Shown: positions 9,146-17,840, counted from the first letter of the stretch. The stretch: 64,000 bases of DNA from Xylophilus sp042867185 (GCA_042867185.1 JBHZQV010000003.1:1-64000); one strand, 5' to 3'. The notes: generated by a model not told the origin, from the letters alone. Numbers and translations: made by a program.

Positions 9146-9946
9146 TCAGGCGGCGCGCAGGCGGTCTTGCGCCGACGGGCCCTGGGCCGCAGCCAGCCCG
9201 ACCAGCACATCCCCCACCACGATCACCGACGGGCTGGCCAGCCCTTCCGCCACGATCGTCGATTGCAGCGCCCCGAGCGTGGTCACCGCGTGCCGCTGGG
9301 TGGGCAGCGTGGCGTTCTGGATGATGGCCGCCGGCGTGTCGGCCGGCAGGCCGCACAGCAGCTCGCCCTGGATGTGCGCCGCACCCGAGACCCCCATGTA
9401 GATCACCAGCGTGAGCCGCGCCGCATGCGCGGTGGCGGCCAGCGTGCGCCAGTCGGTTCCGCCGTCGCCGGGCTTGGCATGGCCGGTGAGGAAGACCACG
9501 CCGTGCGCATGCGCACGGTGGGTCAGCGGCACGCCGATCGCCGTCATCGCGGCCAGCCCCGAGGTGATGCCGTTGACCACCTCGACCTGCACGCCGGCGG
9601 CCCGCAGGTGCTCCACTTCTTCGCCGCCACGGCCGAAGATGAACGGGTCGCCGCCCTTGAGCCGCACCACCCGTTCGCCGTCGCGCACCGCCATCAGCAT
9701 CAGCTTCTCGATGAAGGCCTGCGGGGTGCTCTTGCAACCGCCGCGCTTGCCGACGTAGACCACGCGGGCGGTGGGCGAGGCCAGCGCCACGATCGCATCG
9801 GCCACCAGGTCGTCGACCAGCAGCACGGTGGCCGCGCGGATCGCCTTGACCGCCTTGACCGTCAGCAGGTCCGGATCGCCCGGGCCGGCGCCCACCAGGG
9901 TGCAGCTGCCGTGGGGCAGGGGGGCGAGGGGGTCTTGCATGGTCAT
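9146..9946 (-). CDS. cobA: Uroporphyrinogen-III C-methyltransferase
   Basis: 266 aa. Motifs of the SAM-dependent tetrapyrrole methylase family are present: LVGAGPGDPDLLTVKA (glycine-rich loop), VYVGKRGG, RLKGGDPFIFGRGGEE, and GITSGLAAMTAIGVPLTHR. The enzyme makes precorrin-2, the precursor of siroheme, which is the cofactor of NirB at the head of this operon. The start MTMQ has AGGAG 8 nt upstream and overlaps the ybiB stop by 4 bp (ATGA), indicating translational coupling. It is the last gene of the nitrate assimilation operon. It lacks the CysG dehydrogenase/chelatase domain, so those steps must be done elsewhere. Confidence 0.95.
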   Translation of the reverse strand: MTMQDPLAPLPHGSCTLVGAGPGDPDLLTVKAVKAIRAATVLLVDDLVADAIVALASPTARVVYVGKRGGCKSTPQAFIEKLMLMAVRDGERVVRLKGGDPFIFGRGGEEVEHLRAAGVQVEVVNGITSGLAAMTAIGVPLTHRAHAHGVVFLTGHAKPGDGGTDWRTLAATAHAARLTLVIYMGVSGAAHIQGELLCGLPADTPAAIIQNATLPTQRHAVTTLGALQSTIVAEGLASPSVIVVGDVLVGLAAAQGPSAQDRLRAA

Positions 9947-10908
9947 GGTCGTGGCTCCTGATGCGGTTGTCGTGCGGCCGGGGCGGGGGCCTCGCGCGCC
10001 GCTGTCTCCCGGGTCGCGATACGCAAGATGTATTCCACCTGCCGGGCGATGGGATCGGGCACCGGCAGCGCGCCGCCGAGCACCGCACGGGTGTAGTCGG
10101 CGGTGGTCCGCACGTCGATCTCGGCAGGCAGGCCGGGCACCGTGGGCAGGGTGCCGGGCTGCTGGGCCTGCAGCTGCATCCGGGTGCCGTGCACGAAGCC
10201 GGTCATTTCGGGCGTGCGGCGCGGGTCGGCGACCACCTCGCCCTCCATGCCGCGCGACAGCATCGCGGTGGCGCCGGTCAGCTCGAACACCGCGCCCATC
10301 GATTCGGCGTACGGCAGGTGGGTGTAGCTGGCCACCAGCACCGCCGGGCCGTCGCACGGGTTCATCAGCTTGACGACGCTGTGCGCCGGGTTGCGCAGGC
10401 CGATCACCCGGCGCACGTCCAGCAGGCGCTTCAGGCCGGGGCAGAGCAGCTCGGTCGGCGCGAAGGCCACCGTGCCGTTTGCTATGGAATCGATAGCTGG
10501 TAGCCGGCATATATCCAGGGCTTCGAGCACATCCGATGCCAGAACACGGCCCGATTCGGTCGCCGCGCCGTGCACCAGCACCGGCAGCCCTTCGCGGGCC
10601 AGCAGCAGCGCCAGCAGCGGCGTCAGCACCGGCAGGCGGCGTGCGCCGTTGTAGCTGGGCAGCACGACCACCGGCCGCTGCGAGGCGGGCACCCGGGCGG
10701 TGCGGGCGGCGGTGGCGTCCAGAAAGCCGGCCATCTCCTCGGGCGTCTCGCCCTTGATCCGCATCGCGAGGCAGAAGGCGCCGATCTCGAGGTCGGTCAC
10801 GCTGCCGTCGAGCACCTGGCCGAACAGGTCCGCCGCCTGGGCGCGGTCGAGCGGCCGGGCGCCGCGGGCGCCGCGGCCGATTTCCTTGATGTAGTGGCTG
10901 ATGCCCAT
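9943..10908 (-). CDS. ybiB: YbiB-family (TrpD2-like) DNA-binding protein
   Basis: 321 aa from the start MGISHYIKEIGRGARGARPL, which matches the usual YbiB N-terminus; 22 more residues would be possible upstream. It has the anthranilate-phosphoribosyltransferase fold: DLEIGAFCLAMRIKGETPEEMAGF, PSYNGARRLPVLTPLLALLLAREG, and HGAATESGRVL. Known YbiB (TrpD2) proteins bind nucleic acid rather than making tryptophan. It sits between nasA and cobA and overlaps cobA by 4 bp. The stretch LPAIDSIANG is encoded by a dispersed palindrome (10481-10497), apparently an in-frame insertion. Confidence 0.88.
   Translation of the reverse strand: MGISHYIKEIGRGARGARPLDRAQAADLFGQVLDGSVTDLEIGAFCLAMRIKGETPEEMAGFLDATAARTARVPASQRPVVVLPSYNGARRLPVLTPLLALLLAREGLPVLVHGAATESGRVLASDVLEALDICRLPAIDSIANGTVAFAPTELLCPGLKRLLDVRRVIGLRNPAHSVVKLMNPCDGPAVLVASYTHLPYAESMGAVFELTGATAMLSRGMEGEVVADPRRTPEMTGFVHGTRMQLQAQQPGTLPTVPGLPAEIDVRTTADYTRAVLGGALPVPDPIARQVEYILRIATRETAAREAPAPAARQPHQEPRP
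10481..10497. repeat. Dispersed palindrome GCTAT-N7-ATAGC, copy 2 (inside ybiB)
   Basis: GCTAT (10481-10485), spacer GGAATCG, ATAGC (10493-10497). It lies within the ybiB reading frame and codes PAIDSIA on the minus strand without breaking the frame. Confidence 0.6.
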
Positions 10909-11006
10909 GCGGGGGTGCTGGTCTCGTTCGGGGAAAAAGGGGGGAACCCCCGATTGTCGAAGATTGGTTCCCACTTCGGGCTATATGCCGAATGACGCCA
11001 GGGTCG

Positions 11007-13847
11007 TCACGCGCCCGCGGTGGTGGCCGGCTCCGCCGCGGAGGCGGGTGTGGCCCGCACGATGCGCCGCAGCTCGGGGATGCACGATCCGCAGTTGGTG
11101 CCGCATCGGAGCGCGCCCTGCAGCGTCGCCAGGCGGGCGTCCTCGGTGCCGGTGCAGCCGGCCAGGAAGCCCGCGATCGCCGGCGCGGTGACGTCGAAGC
11201 AGGTGCAGACCTGCCGGCCGCGCGACGCCACCGCTACCGGCGCGGTGGCGCCCGGCACCAGCAGCAGCCGGCCGTAGGCCTGGGCCGGCAGCCCGTCCTG
11301 CAGCAGGGTGCGCAGCCAGGATGCGGCGCGGGTGTCGCCGGCCAGCACGAAGCCTTCGACGAAGGCATCGGCGCCCTCGCGGCGCAGGCGGATCGCCCGG
11401 CGCTGGCCGCGGCGGCGGTCGGCGTAGCGCAGCGCATCGGGCGTGGCCAGGCCCAGCAACTGTTCGATCTGCGTGACCAGGGAATCGGGCGGTGCCTCGT
11501 AGGCGGCAGCGCGGAACAGCACGCCGAAACGCTCCTGCTCGGGTGCGGCGAGCGGCGCGTTGTTGGAGAAGGGCACGCAGGTGGCGAAGGGGAACTGCGC
11601 CATCAGCGTGCGCAGTGCGTCGCGGGCGGCGAGCGCCTCGCCCTCGGGCAGCCAGGCCATGCCGAGCAGCGTCCGGGGCAGCTCGGCCTTCAGCAGCTTC
11701 ACCGCGGTGTGCTTGAGCTCGGGCTGCTTGGAATCGGGGCAGTAGGCGGGCAGGGTGAGCGCGTTGACGCCCGCCAGCCGCTGGCCGGTGGAGGACTGGC
11801 CCGACAGGAATTCCTCGCCCCAGTGCATCGCCATGAAGGCCTGGGTCATGCCCACGTCTTCCGAGGGCTGCACCGGCACCACGATGGAGCCGCGGCGCGA
11901 GGTGAGTTGCACCAGGTCGCCGGCCGCCAGGTTGCGGCGCGCCATGTCGGCCGGGTGCAGCTGCATCGCCGGCTCGGCTACGTGGCCGAACAGCCGGCCC
12001 AGCGTGCCGGTGCGGCTCATGCCGTGCCACTGGTCGCGCAGCCGGCCGGTGGTGAGCGAGAACGGGTAGCGCGCATCGCGCGGCTCGGCCACGGCCTGGT
12101 AGGGCACGGCGACGAAGCGGGCGCGGCCGTCGGGGGTGGCGAAGCGGCCGTCTTCGTAGAGGCGTGCCCTGGGCGCTCCGCCCTCGGGCAGCGGCCACTG
12201 CTGCGGGCCCTGCGCATCGAGCATCGCCCACGAGAGGCCGGTGATGTCCAGGTCGCGGCCACGGGTGGTTTCGCGGTGCTCGTTCCAGATGGCTTCGGCC
12301 GATGCGGTGGCGGCGAACGGATCGAGCGAATAGGGGAACAGATGCTGCGGCAGAGCGGGCAGCCGCGCGGCCAGGCGCTGCGCGAAATCGGTGGCGGCGG
12401 CCCAGTCGTGGCGCGCGGCACCGGGGGCGGGCACGGCGGGGCGCACCCGGCTGATGCGGCGCTCGCTGTTGGTCACGGTGCCCACCTTTTCGCCCCAGGT
12501 GGTGGCCGGCAGCAGCAGGTCGGCGAAGGCGCAGGTGGCGGTGGTGGCGAAGGCCTCCTGCACCACGACGAACTCGCAACGCTCCAGCGCGCGGCGCACC
12601 ATCGCCTGGTCGGGCATCGACTGCGCCGGGTTGGTGCAGGAAATCCACAGGGCCCGGATCTCGCCGTCGGCCGCGGCCTGGAACATGTCGATCGCGCTCT
12701 TGCCCGGGGTGGCGGGCACGTCGGCCACGCCCCACAGCGCGGCCACCTCGGCCCGGTGCCGGGGGTCGGCCATGTCGCGGTGGGCCGAGAGCAGGTTCGA
12801 CAGACCGCCCACCTCGCGCCCGCCCATCGCGTTGGGCTGGCCGGTGAGCGAGAACGGGCCGGCGCCGGGACGGCCGATCTGGGCGGTGGCCAGGTGCAGG
12901 CCGATCAGCGCGGTGTTCTTGGCGGTGCCGCTGGTCGACTGGTTCTGGCCCATGCAGTACAGGCTGAGCGTCGCGGCCGAGGTGGCGAAGAGGCGCGCGG
13001 CCTGGAACAGGTCTTCCTTCTGGATGCCGCAGAGGAACGCCACGTTGTCGGGCGTGCAGTCGCGCACCAGGGCCTTCAGCGCATCGAAGCCGGTGGTGTG
13101 CGCCGCGATGTAGGCCGCGTCGGTCCAGCCCTCCCACAGCATGATGTGCAGCATGCCGTGGTAGAGCATCACGTCGGTGCCGGGCTGGATCGCCAGGTGC
13201 AGGTCGGCGGCGGCGGCGGTGTCGGTGCGGCGCGGGTCCACCACCACGGTCTTCATCGCGGGGTTGGCGGCGCGCGCGTCCTCGATCCGGCGGTAGAGGA
13301 TCGGGTGGGCCCAGGCGGTGTTGCTGCCGGTGATGAACAGGCAGTCGGCATGGTTCACGTCGTCGTAGCAGACCGGCGGCGCATCGGCGCCGAGGGTCTG
13401 CTTGTAGCCGGCCACCGCGCTGCTCATGCACAGGCGCGAGTTGGTGTCGACGTTGTTGGTGCCGATCAGCCCCTTGGCCAGCTTGTTGAAGACGTAGTAG
13501 TCCTCGGTGAGCAGCTGGCCCGACAGGTAGAAGCCCACCGCGTCCGGCCCGTGGCTGCGGATCGTGTCGGCGAAGCGGTCGGCGGCCAGGTCCAGCGCGG
13601 TGTCCCACGGCAGGACCTGCGGCGCGGCGCCGCGCGCGGCGCGCAGCATCGGCTGCAGCAGGCGCGTCTGCAGGGTGACCTGGGCGGTGGCGGTGCGGGC
13701 CAGGGTCGCGCCCTTGGTGCAGAGCCGGCCGAAGTTGGCCGGATGCGCCGGGTCGCCGCGCACGCCGGTGATCTGGCCGCCGTGCGACTCGATCACCACA
13801 CCACAGCCGACGCCGCAGTACGGGCAGGTGGACTTGGTTTCCTGCAT
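11007..13847 (-). CDS. nasA: Assimilatory nitrate reductase catalytic subunit
   Basis: 946 aa. The N-terminal [4Fe-4S] site is CPYCGVGCGVVIES with a distal Cys in FGRLCTKG. The molybdopterin oxidoreductase domain follows (TNNVDTNSRLCMSSAVAGYK, GSNTAWAHPIL, GRPGAGPFSLTGQPNAMGGREVGG), then the molydopterin-dinucleotide-binding domain (TTGRLRDQWHGMSRTGTLGRLF). The C-terminus carries an extra BFD-like [2Fe-2S] module with Cys residues in VCTCFDVTAP and CGTNCGSCIPEL, as in Klebsiella-type NasA. It reduces nitrate to nitrite in the cytosol and passes it to NirBD. Third gene of the operon, 52 bp after nirD. Confidence 0.96.
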   Translation of the reverse strand: MQETKSTCPYCGVGCGVVIESHGGQITGVRGDPAHPANFGRLCTKGATLARTATAQVTLQTRLLQPMLRAARGAAPQVLPWDTALDLAADRFADTIRSHGPDAVGFYLSGQLLTEDYYVFNKLAKGLIGTNNVDTNSRLCMSSAVAGYKQTLGADAPPVCYDDVNHADCLFITGSNTAWAHPILYRRIEDARAANPAMKTVVVDPRRTDTAAAADLHLAIQPGTDVMLYHGMLHIMLWEGWTDAAYIAAHTTGFDALKALVRDCTPDNVAFLCGIQKEDLFQAARLFATSAATLSLYCMGQNQSTSGTAKNTALIGLHLATAQIGRPGAGPFSLTGQPNAMGGREVGGLSNLLSAHRDMADPRHRAEVAALWGVADVPATPGKSAIDMFQAAADGEIRALWISCTNPAQSMPDQAMVRRALERCEFVVVQEAFATTATCAFADLLLPATTWGEKVGTVTNSERRISRVRPAVPAPGAARHDWAAATDFAQRLAARLPALPQHLFPYSLDPFAATASAEAIWNEHRETTRGRDLDITGLSWAMLDAQGPQQWPLPEGGAPRARLYEDGRFATPDGRARFVAVPYQAVAEPRDARYPFSLTTGRLRDQWHGMSRTGTLGRLFGHVAEPAMQLHPADMARRNLAAGDLVQLTSRRGSIVVPVQPSEDVGMTQAFMAMHWGEEFLSGQSSTGQRLAGVNALTLPAYCPDSKQPELKHTAVKLLKAELPRTLLGMAWLPEGEALAARDALRTLMAQFPFATCVPFSNNAPLAAPEQERFGVLFRAAAYEAPPDSLVTQIEQLLGLATPDALRYADRRRGQRRAIRLRREGADAFVEGFVLAGDTRAASWLRTLLQDGLPAQAYGRLLLVPGATAPVAVASRGRQVCTCFDVTAPAIAGFLAGCTGTEDARLATLQGALRCGTNCGSCIPELRRIVRATPASAAEPATTAGA

Positions 13848-13899
13848 GGGCTGTCTCGCTCGGGGTGGGAAGGGTGGGCGGCGGGGCGGGGCCGGGCGT

Positions 13900-14331
13900 T
13901 CAGGCGGCGGCGCCGGCCCTGTCGTTCTGCGGATGGCCGGTGTCGTTGGCGCCGTGGGCGCCCACCGCACGCGGGCCGGCCACCGGGCGCGGCAGGTCGG
14001 TGGCGTGCGTGGCCAGCTCGGCCGCATCCAGGTGCACCACGCCGGCATCGACGCGGACCGCGAAGCGCGGGGTGCAGCCCTCGTCGGGCGCCTTGGCACA
14101 GCCGTCGTCCATGCCGATGGTCCAGTTGTGCAGCGGGCAGGCCACGCTGGTGCCGAAGACGATGCCCTGGCTGAGCGGCCCGCCCTTGTGCGGGCAGCGG
14201 TCGAGCAGCGCGAACACCTGGTCCTGGTCGTTGCGGAACACCGCCACGTCGACACCCACCGGGCGGGCGACACGGCGGGAGCCGAGGACCGGGATGTCCT
14301 CGACGCGGCAGATGGGTTTCCATTCGCTCAT
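13900..14331 (-). CDS. nirD: Nitrite reductase (NADH) small subunit, Rieske type
   Basis: 143 aa. The Rieske motifs are CPHKGG and CPLHNW, providing the Cys/His ligands of a [2Fe-2S]-like site (residues ~45-70). The N-terminus MSEWKPICRVEDIPVLGSRRVAR is typical of NirD. The C-terminal ~35 residues (PRPVAGPRAVGAHGANDTGH...) are a poorly conserved extension. NirD pairs with NirB to reduce nitrite to ammonium using NADH. It starts 28 bp after the nirB stop. Confidence 0.95.
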   Translation of the reverse strand: MSEWKPICRVEDIPVLGSRRVARPVGVDVAVFRNDQDQVFALLDRCPHKGGPLSQGIVFGTSVACPLHNWTIGMDDGCAKAPDEGCTPRFAVRVDAGVVHLDAAELATHATDLPRPVAGPRAVGAHGANDTGHPQNDRAGAAA

Positions 14332-14359
14332 GGGGTTTCCTCGTGGTGCGGTGCGGCGT

Positions 14360-16831
14360 TCAGACGGCCACGGCGATCGGGATGACCGGCGCGAACTGGC
14401 GGGTATCGACCGAGGCCTTGGCCGATTCGAGCCACGGGTCGGGCGCGCCGTCGAGCGAGAACTGCAGCCGCTCCCACAGCGCCTTGCGGTGGGCCTCGTC
14501 GTCGAGGATCTTCTTCTTGACGTAGTCCAGGCCCACCCGGCCGATGTAGTGCACCGTGCGCTCCAGGTACCAGCCCTCTTCGCGGTAGAGCTGCAGGAAG
14601 GCGCCGGCGTATTCCATCACCTCTTCGGCGGTCTTCACCTTCACGAAGAAGTGCGCCACCTCGGTCTTGATGCCGCCGTTGCCGCCGACGTACATCTCCC
14701 AGCCCGAATCGACGCCGATGATGCCGACGTCCTTGATGCCCGACTCGGCGCAGTTGCGCGGGCAACCCGAGACCGCCAGCTTGACCTTGTGCGGCGCGTA
14801 CATCGCCCACAGCGCGCGCTCCAGGTCCTTGCCGAGCTGGGTGCTGTCCTGCGTGCCGAAGCGGCACCATTCGCTGCCGACGCAGGTCTTCACCGTGCGC
14901 AGGGCCTTGGCATAGGCCAGTCCGCTCGGCATGCCCAGGTCGGCCCAGACGCCCTGCAGGTCTTCCTTCTTGACGCCCAGCAGGTCGATCCGCTGGCCGC
15001 CGGTGACCTTGACCGTGGGAATCGCGTACTTGTCGGCCACGTCGGCGATGCGGCGCAGGTCGGCCGCGGTGGTGGTGCCGCCCCACATGCGGGGAATGAC
15101 CGAATAGGTGCCGTCCTTCTGGATGTTGGCGTGGCTGCGTTCGTTGATGAAGCGGCTCTGCGGATCGTCCTTCGCCTCCTTCGGGAAGGTGCTGATCAGG
15201 TAGTAGTTGAGCGCCGGGCGGCAGGTGGCGCAGCCGTTGGGCGTCTTCCAGCCGAGGGTGCGCTGCACCTCGGCCATGCGGGTCAGGTGCTCCTTGCGGA
15301 TTGCGTCGCGCACTTCCTGGTGGCTGTGGTCGGTGCAGCCGCAGAGGGCCTTCTTCTTGGGCGTGGACGAGTAATCGCCGCCCGCGGTGAACATGATGAT
15401 CTGCTCGACCAGGCCGGTGCAGGAGCCGCAGGACGCGCTGGCCTTGGTGTGCTTGCGCACGTCCTCCAGGGTGAACAGGCCCTTTTCCTTGATCGCCTTG
15501 CAGACGGCGCCCTTGGTCACGCCGTTGCAGCCGCAGACCTCGTCGCTGTCGGCCATCGCGGCGGCCTTGTTCTGGCCCTGGTGGCCGGTGTCGCCGAGGT
15601 TGGATTCGCCGAACATCAGGCGGTCGCGGATGTCGCTCACGCTGCGGCCTTCGCGCAGCAGCTTGAAGTAGTAGCTGCCGTCGACCGTGTCGCCGTAGAG
15701 GCAGGCGCCGACCAGCTTGTCGTCCTTGATCACCAGCTTCTTGTAGACGCCGCCGAAGGGGTCACTCATCACGATCTCCTCGGTGCCTTCGCCGCCCATG
15801 AACTCGCCGGCACTGAAGAGGTCGATGCCGGTGACCTTGAGCTTGGTGGAGGTGAGCGAACCCAGGTAGCGGCCGATGCCCATCTCGGCCAGGTGGTTGG
15901 CCGCCACCTTGGCCTGCTCGAACAGCGGCGCCACCAGCCCGTAGGCGATGCCGCGGTGGGCGGCGCATTCGCCGACCGCGTAGATGCGGGCGTCGGTCAC
16001 GGTCTGCAGCGTGTCGGTGACGACGATGCCGCGGTTGCAGTGGATGCGGCTTTGCTCGGCCAGCGCGGTGTTGGGGCGGATGCCGACGGCCATCACCACC
16101 AGGTCGGCCGGCTCCTCGGTGCCGTCCTGGAAGCGGATGGCCTTGACGCGGCCGGTCTCGCCGTCTTCGCTGTCGCCCACCAGCGCCTGGGTGTGGGCGT
16201 TCAGGCGGAACTTCAGGCCCCGCGCTTCCAGCGACCTGCGCAGCATGCCGCCGGCCACGTCGTCGAGCTGGCGCTCCATCAACCAGGCGTTCACATGCAC
16301 CACGGTGACCGCCATGCCGCGCAGCATCAGGCCGTTGGCGGCCTCCAGGCCCAGCAGGCCGCCGCCGATCACCACCGCATGCCTGTGCGTCCTGGCGGTC
16401 TCGATCATCGTGTGGGTGTCGGCGATGTCGCGGTAGGCGATCACGCCTTCGAGCTGGGCGCCCGGCACCGGCAGCATGAACGGGTTGGAGCCGGTGCAGA
16501 GCAGCAGCCGGTCGTACGGTGCCTCGGTGCCGTCGTCGGCCCGCACCACCCGCCGGACCCGGTCGATCTCGGTGACCTTGCGGCCGGCGTGCACCGTGAT
16601 GCCGTTCTCTTCGTACCAGGACCACGGGTTGAGCACGATCTCGTCGACCGTCTGCTCGCCGGCCAGCACCGGGGAGAGCAGGATGCGGTTGTAGTTGGGA
16701 TGCGGCTCGGCGCCGAAGACGGTGATCTCGTAGAGGTCGGGGTCGATCTTCAGCAGCTCTTCGAGCGTGCGCACGCCGGCCATTCCGTTGCCGACCAACA
16801 CCAGCTTCTGCTTCTTCACGCGCATGTCCAT
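14360..16831 (-). CDS. nirB: Nitrite reductase (NADH) large subunit
   Basis: 823 aa. Order of domains: FAD/NAD-binding oxidoreductase (VGNGMAGVRTLEEL; NRILLSPVLAG; VVIGGGLLGLEAANGL), two BFD-like [2Fe-2S] regions (CGCNGVTKGAVC...ASCGSCTGL; LCGCTDHSH...GCATCRPALNYYL), ferredoxin-like nitrite/sulfite reductase half-domain, then the sirohaem-[4Fe-4S] site (CVGSEWCRFGTQDS and VSGCPRNCAESG). It makes ammonium from nitrite. The start MDMRVKKQKLVLVGNG has GGAG 8 nt upstream. It is the first gene of the operon and is preceded by a sigma54 promoter and an ANTAR-type antitermination leader. Confidence 0.97.
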   Translation of the reverse strand: MDMRVKKQKLVLVGNGMAGVRTLEELLKIDPDLYEITVFGAEPHPNYNRILLSPVLAGEQTVDEIVLNPWSWYEENGITVHAGRKVTEIDRVRRVVRADDGTEAPYDRLLLCTGSNPFMLPVPGAQLEGVIAYRDIADTHTMIETARTHRHAVVIGGGLLGLEAANGLMLRGMAVTVVHVNAWLMERQLDDVAGGMLRRSLEARGLKFRLNAHTQALVGDSEDGETGRVKAIRFQDGTEEPADLVVMAVGIRPNTALAEQSRIHCNRGIVVTDTLQTVTDARIYAVGECAAHRGIAYGLVAPLFEQAKVAANHLAEMGIGRYLGSLTSTKLKVTGIDLFSAGEFMGGEGTEEIVMSDPFGGVYKKLVIKDDKLVGACLYGDTVDGSYYFKLLREGRSVSDIRDRLMFGESNLGDTGHQGQNKAAAMADSDEVCGCNGVTKGAVCKAIKEKGLFTLEDVRKHTKASASCGSCTGLVEQIIMFTAGGDYSSTPKKKALCGCTDHSHQEVRDAIRKEHLTRMAEVQRTLGWKTPNGCATCRPALNYYLISTFPKEAKDDPQSRFINERSHANIQKDGTYSVIPRMWGGTTTAADLRRIADVADKYAIPTVKVTGGQRIDLLGVKKEDLQGVWADLGMPSGLAYAKALRTVKTCVGSEWCRFGTQDSTQLGKDLERALWAMYAPHKVKLAVSGCPRNCAESGIKDVGIIGVDSGWEMYVGGNGGIKTEVAHFFVKVKTAEEVMEYAGAFLQLYREEGWYLERTVHYIGRVGLDYVKKKILDDEAHRKALWERLQFSLDGAPDPWLESAKASVDTRQFAPVIPIAVAV

Positions 16832-16864
16832 GGCGGTTCTCCGTGGGGCCATCCTGAAAACGAA

Positions 16865-16921
16865 AAAGGCGTCCGCATGGACCGTGGCCAGCGGGGGCTG
16901 GTACGACATGCGGACGCCTTT
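16865..16921 (-). terminator. Leader terminator upstream of nirB
   Basis: A perfect 15-bp inverted repeat (arms 16907-16921 and 16865-16879) with a 27-nt loop containing a CCAGC/GCUGG inner hairpin. It is followed on the minus strand by TTTTTCGTTTT. It lies 34 bp before the nirB start codon, so it would stop transcription of the whole operon unless it is disrupted. The upstream arm overlaps the P2 hairpin of the ANTAR-type leader. Confidence 0.85.
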
Positions 16922-16953
16922 GTCCTCGAGCCCTTCGCGACGCCATTGCCGCG
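16912..16953 (-). promoter_or_regulatory. ANTAR-type tandem hairpin leader (P1, P2)
   Basis: P1 (16936-16953): 6-bp stem CGCGGC/GUCGCG closing hexaloop AAUGGC. P2 (16912-16925): stem GGAC/GUCC closing hexaloop AAAGGC. Both hexaloops have A at position 1 and G at position 4, the signature recognised by ANTAR-domain antiterminators such as NasR and NasT. They are separated by 10 nt. The 3' arm of P2 is the 5' arm of the terminator stem, so protein binding to P1-P2 should block the terminator. Confidence 0.8.
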
Positions 16954-16974
16954 CAGAGCCTGTGGGAGGGTCAA

Positions 16975-16990
16975 TGCAAGAGGTGTGCCA
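16975..16990 (-). promoter_or_regulatory. Sigma54 (-24/-12) promoter of nirB operon
   Basis: Minus-strand sequence TGGCAC-ACCTC-TTGCA, a full match to the RpoN consensus with GG and GC 10 nt apart. Transcription would start near 16964, placing the ANTAR P1 hairpin about 11 nt into the transcript. The arrangement implies nitrogen control by NtrC plus nitrate-dependent antitermination. No clear NtrC sites were identified in 16991-17140. Confidence 0.82.
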
Positions 16991-17185
16991 GTCGGAAGCT
17001 GCCGCGTGGGGCCTCCCGGCAGCGGGCTTGGCTGCAGTGCGGCAGGCCCCGGGACGGCGGATGACGCCTGTTGCGTCGGGTTGGTGCGCGCATGCGCTGC
17101 ACGCGGTGCCAGAAGATGGTGCGCACCGTACGGCAGGGCATCGGCGTTCATCCCGCATCCTGGCCGTGCGGCCGCGTCGGTGCGT

Positions 17186-17725
17186 TCAGCCGTCGATCTG
17201 GAAATCCGCTGCGGCCACCAGACGAACCCGCGGCCCGAAGCTGCCGATATCGGCCAGCGTCAGGTTGTGGTGCGCGATCACCTGCTGCGCCGACAGCACG
17301 GCGTTGCCCGGCGTGGTGTGCGCATCCTCCACCAGTACCACCGGATAGCCCAACGCCAGCGCCCGGCGCACGGTGGTGTCGACGCAGAACTGCGTCTGCA
17401 TGCCACAAACGGCGAGGGTATCGACGCCGTGGCGCTGCAGCAGCGGCTGCAGGTCGGTGCGGTGGAAAGAATCTGCCGAGGTCTTGCGCACGCGCAGGTC
17501 GGACGGCTGCGTTTCCACGCCACTGGCGAGTTGCCAGCCGGGGGCCGACCAGGCCAGCACTTCCCCGGGCGACTCGTGCTGGATCCACACCACCGGCGCG
17601 CCGGAGGCTCTTGTAAGCCGTGCCAAGTGGTTGATCCGCTCGATCACCCGAGCAGCGTCGAAAGCCGCCTGCTCACCTTCGCAAAGGGCTTGTTGTAAGT
17701 CGATTACCAGGAGTGCTTGGGTCAT
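17186..17725 (-). CDS. Isochorismatase-family cysteine hydrolase
   Basis: 179 aa, normal for the family. The catalytic Asp is in LLVIDLQQALCEG (D9), Lys in VRKTSADSFHRT, and the nucleophilic Cys in VCGMQTQFCVDTTVRRA. Family members hydrolyse isochorismate, nicotinamide or other amides; the lack of diagnostic nicotinamidase metal ligands and the short length leave the substrate open. It is divergent from the toxin-antitoxin genes, with 115 bp between the starts. Confidence 0.9.
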   Translation of the reverse strand: MTQALLVIDLQQALCEGEQAAFDAARVIERINHLARLTRASGAPVVWIQHESPGEVLAWSAPGWQLASGVETQPSDLRVRKTSADSFHRTDLQPLLQRHGVDTLAVCGMQTQFCVDTTVRRALALGYPVVLVEDAHTTPGNAVLSAQQVIAHHNLTLADIGSFGPRVRLVAAADFQIDG

Positions 17726-17773
17726 GGGGCGAGATTTTCAGAGGTGCGGGAGCCGGGCGTGGCGACGGAGTCG

Positions 17774-17830
17774 TTCGACAATAATCGTCGAATTACAATC
17801 GCACCAATGCACAAATGTCGTGCTGCACGA
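17774..17830 (+). promoter_or_regulatory. Inverted repeats upstream of the toxin-antitoxin operon
   Basis: Two perfect inverted repeats: TTCGAC-N7-GTCGAA (17774-17792) and TCGTGC-T-GCACGA (17818-17830), with a possible -10 box TACAAT (17794-17799) between. They lie 11-67 bp upstream of the antitoxin start and are candidate operators for autoregulation. Confidence 0.45.
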
Positions 17831-17840
17831 AAGTCATACC

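Noticed and set aside
10992..14174. Very long rightward open frame (over 1000 codons) opposite nasA
   Set aside because: It mirrors the real nasA gene, which has full motif support; long antisense frames are expected at this GC content and codon bias, and the translation is Gly/Ala/Arg/His-rich with no domain.
16865..16921. The 15-bp inverted repeat as insertion-sequence ends
   Set aside because: Only 27 bp lie between the arms and a T-run follows, so it is a transcription terminator stem rather than a mobile element.
16991..17140. NtrC-binding sites upstream of the nirB promoter
   Set aside because: Several GGTGC/GCACC half-sites exist but none has the correct spacing for a confident NtrC site; the high GC makes such words common.
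13865..17698. Rightward open frame of about 1270 codons across nirD and nirB
   Set aside because: Antisense shadow of nirB/nirD; low-complexity translation and no ribosome site. It also runs through the nirB promoter and the isochorismatase gene.
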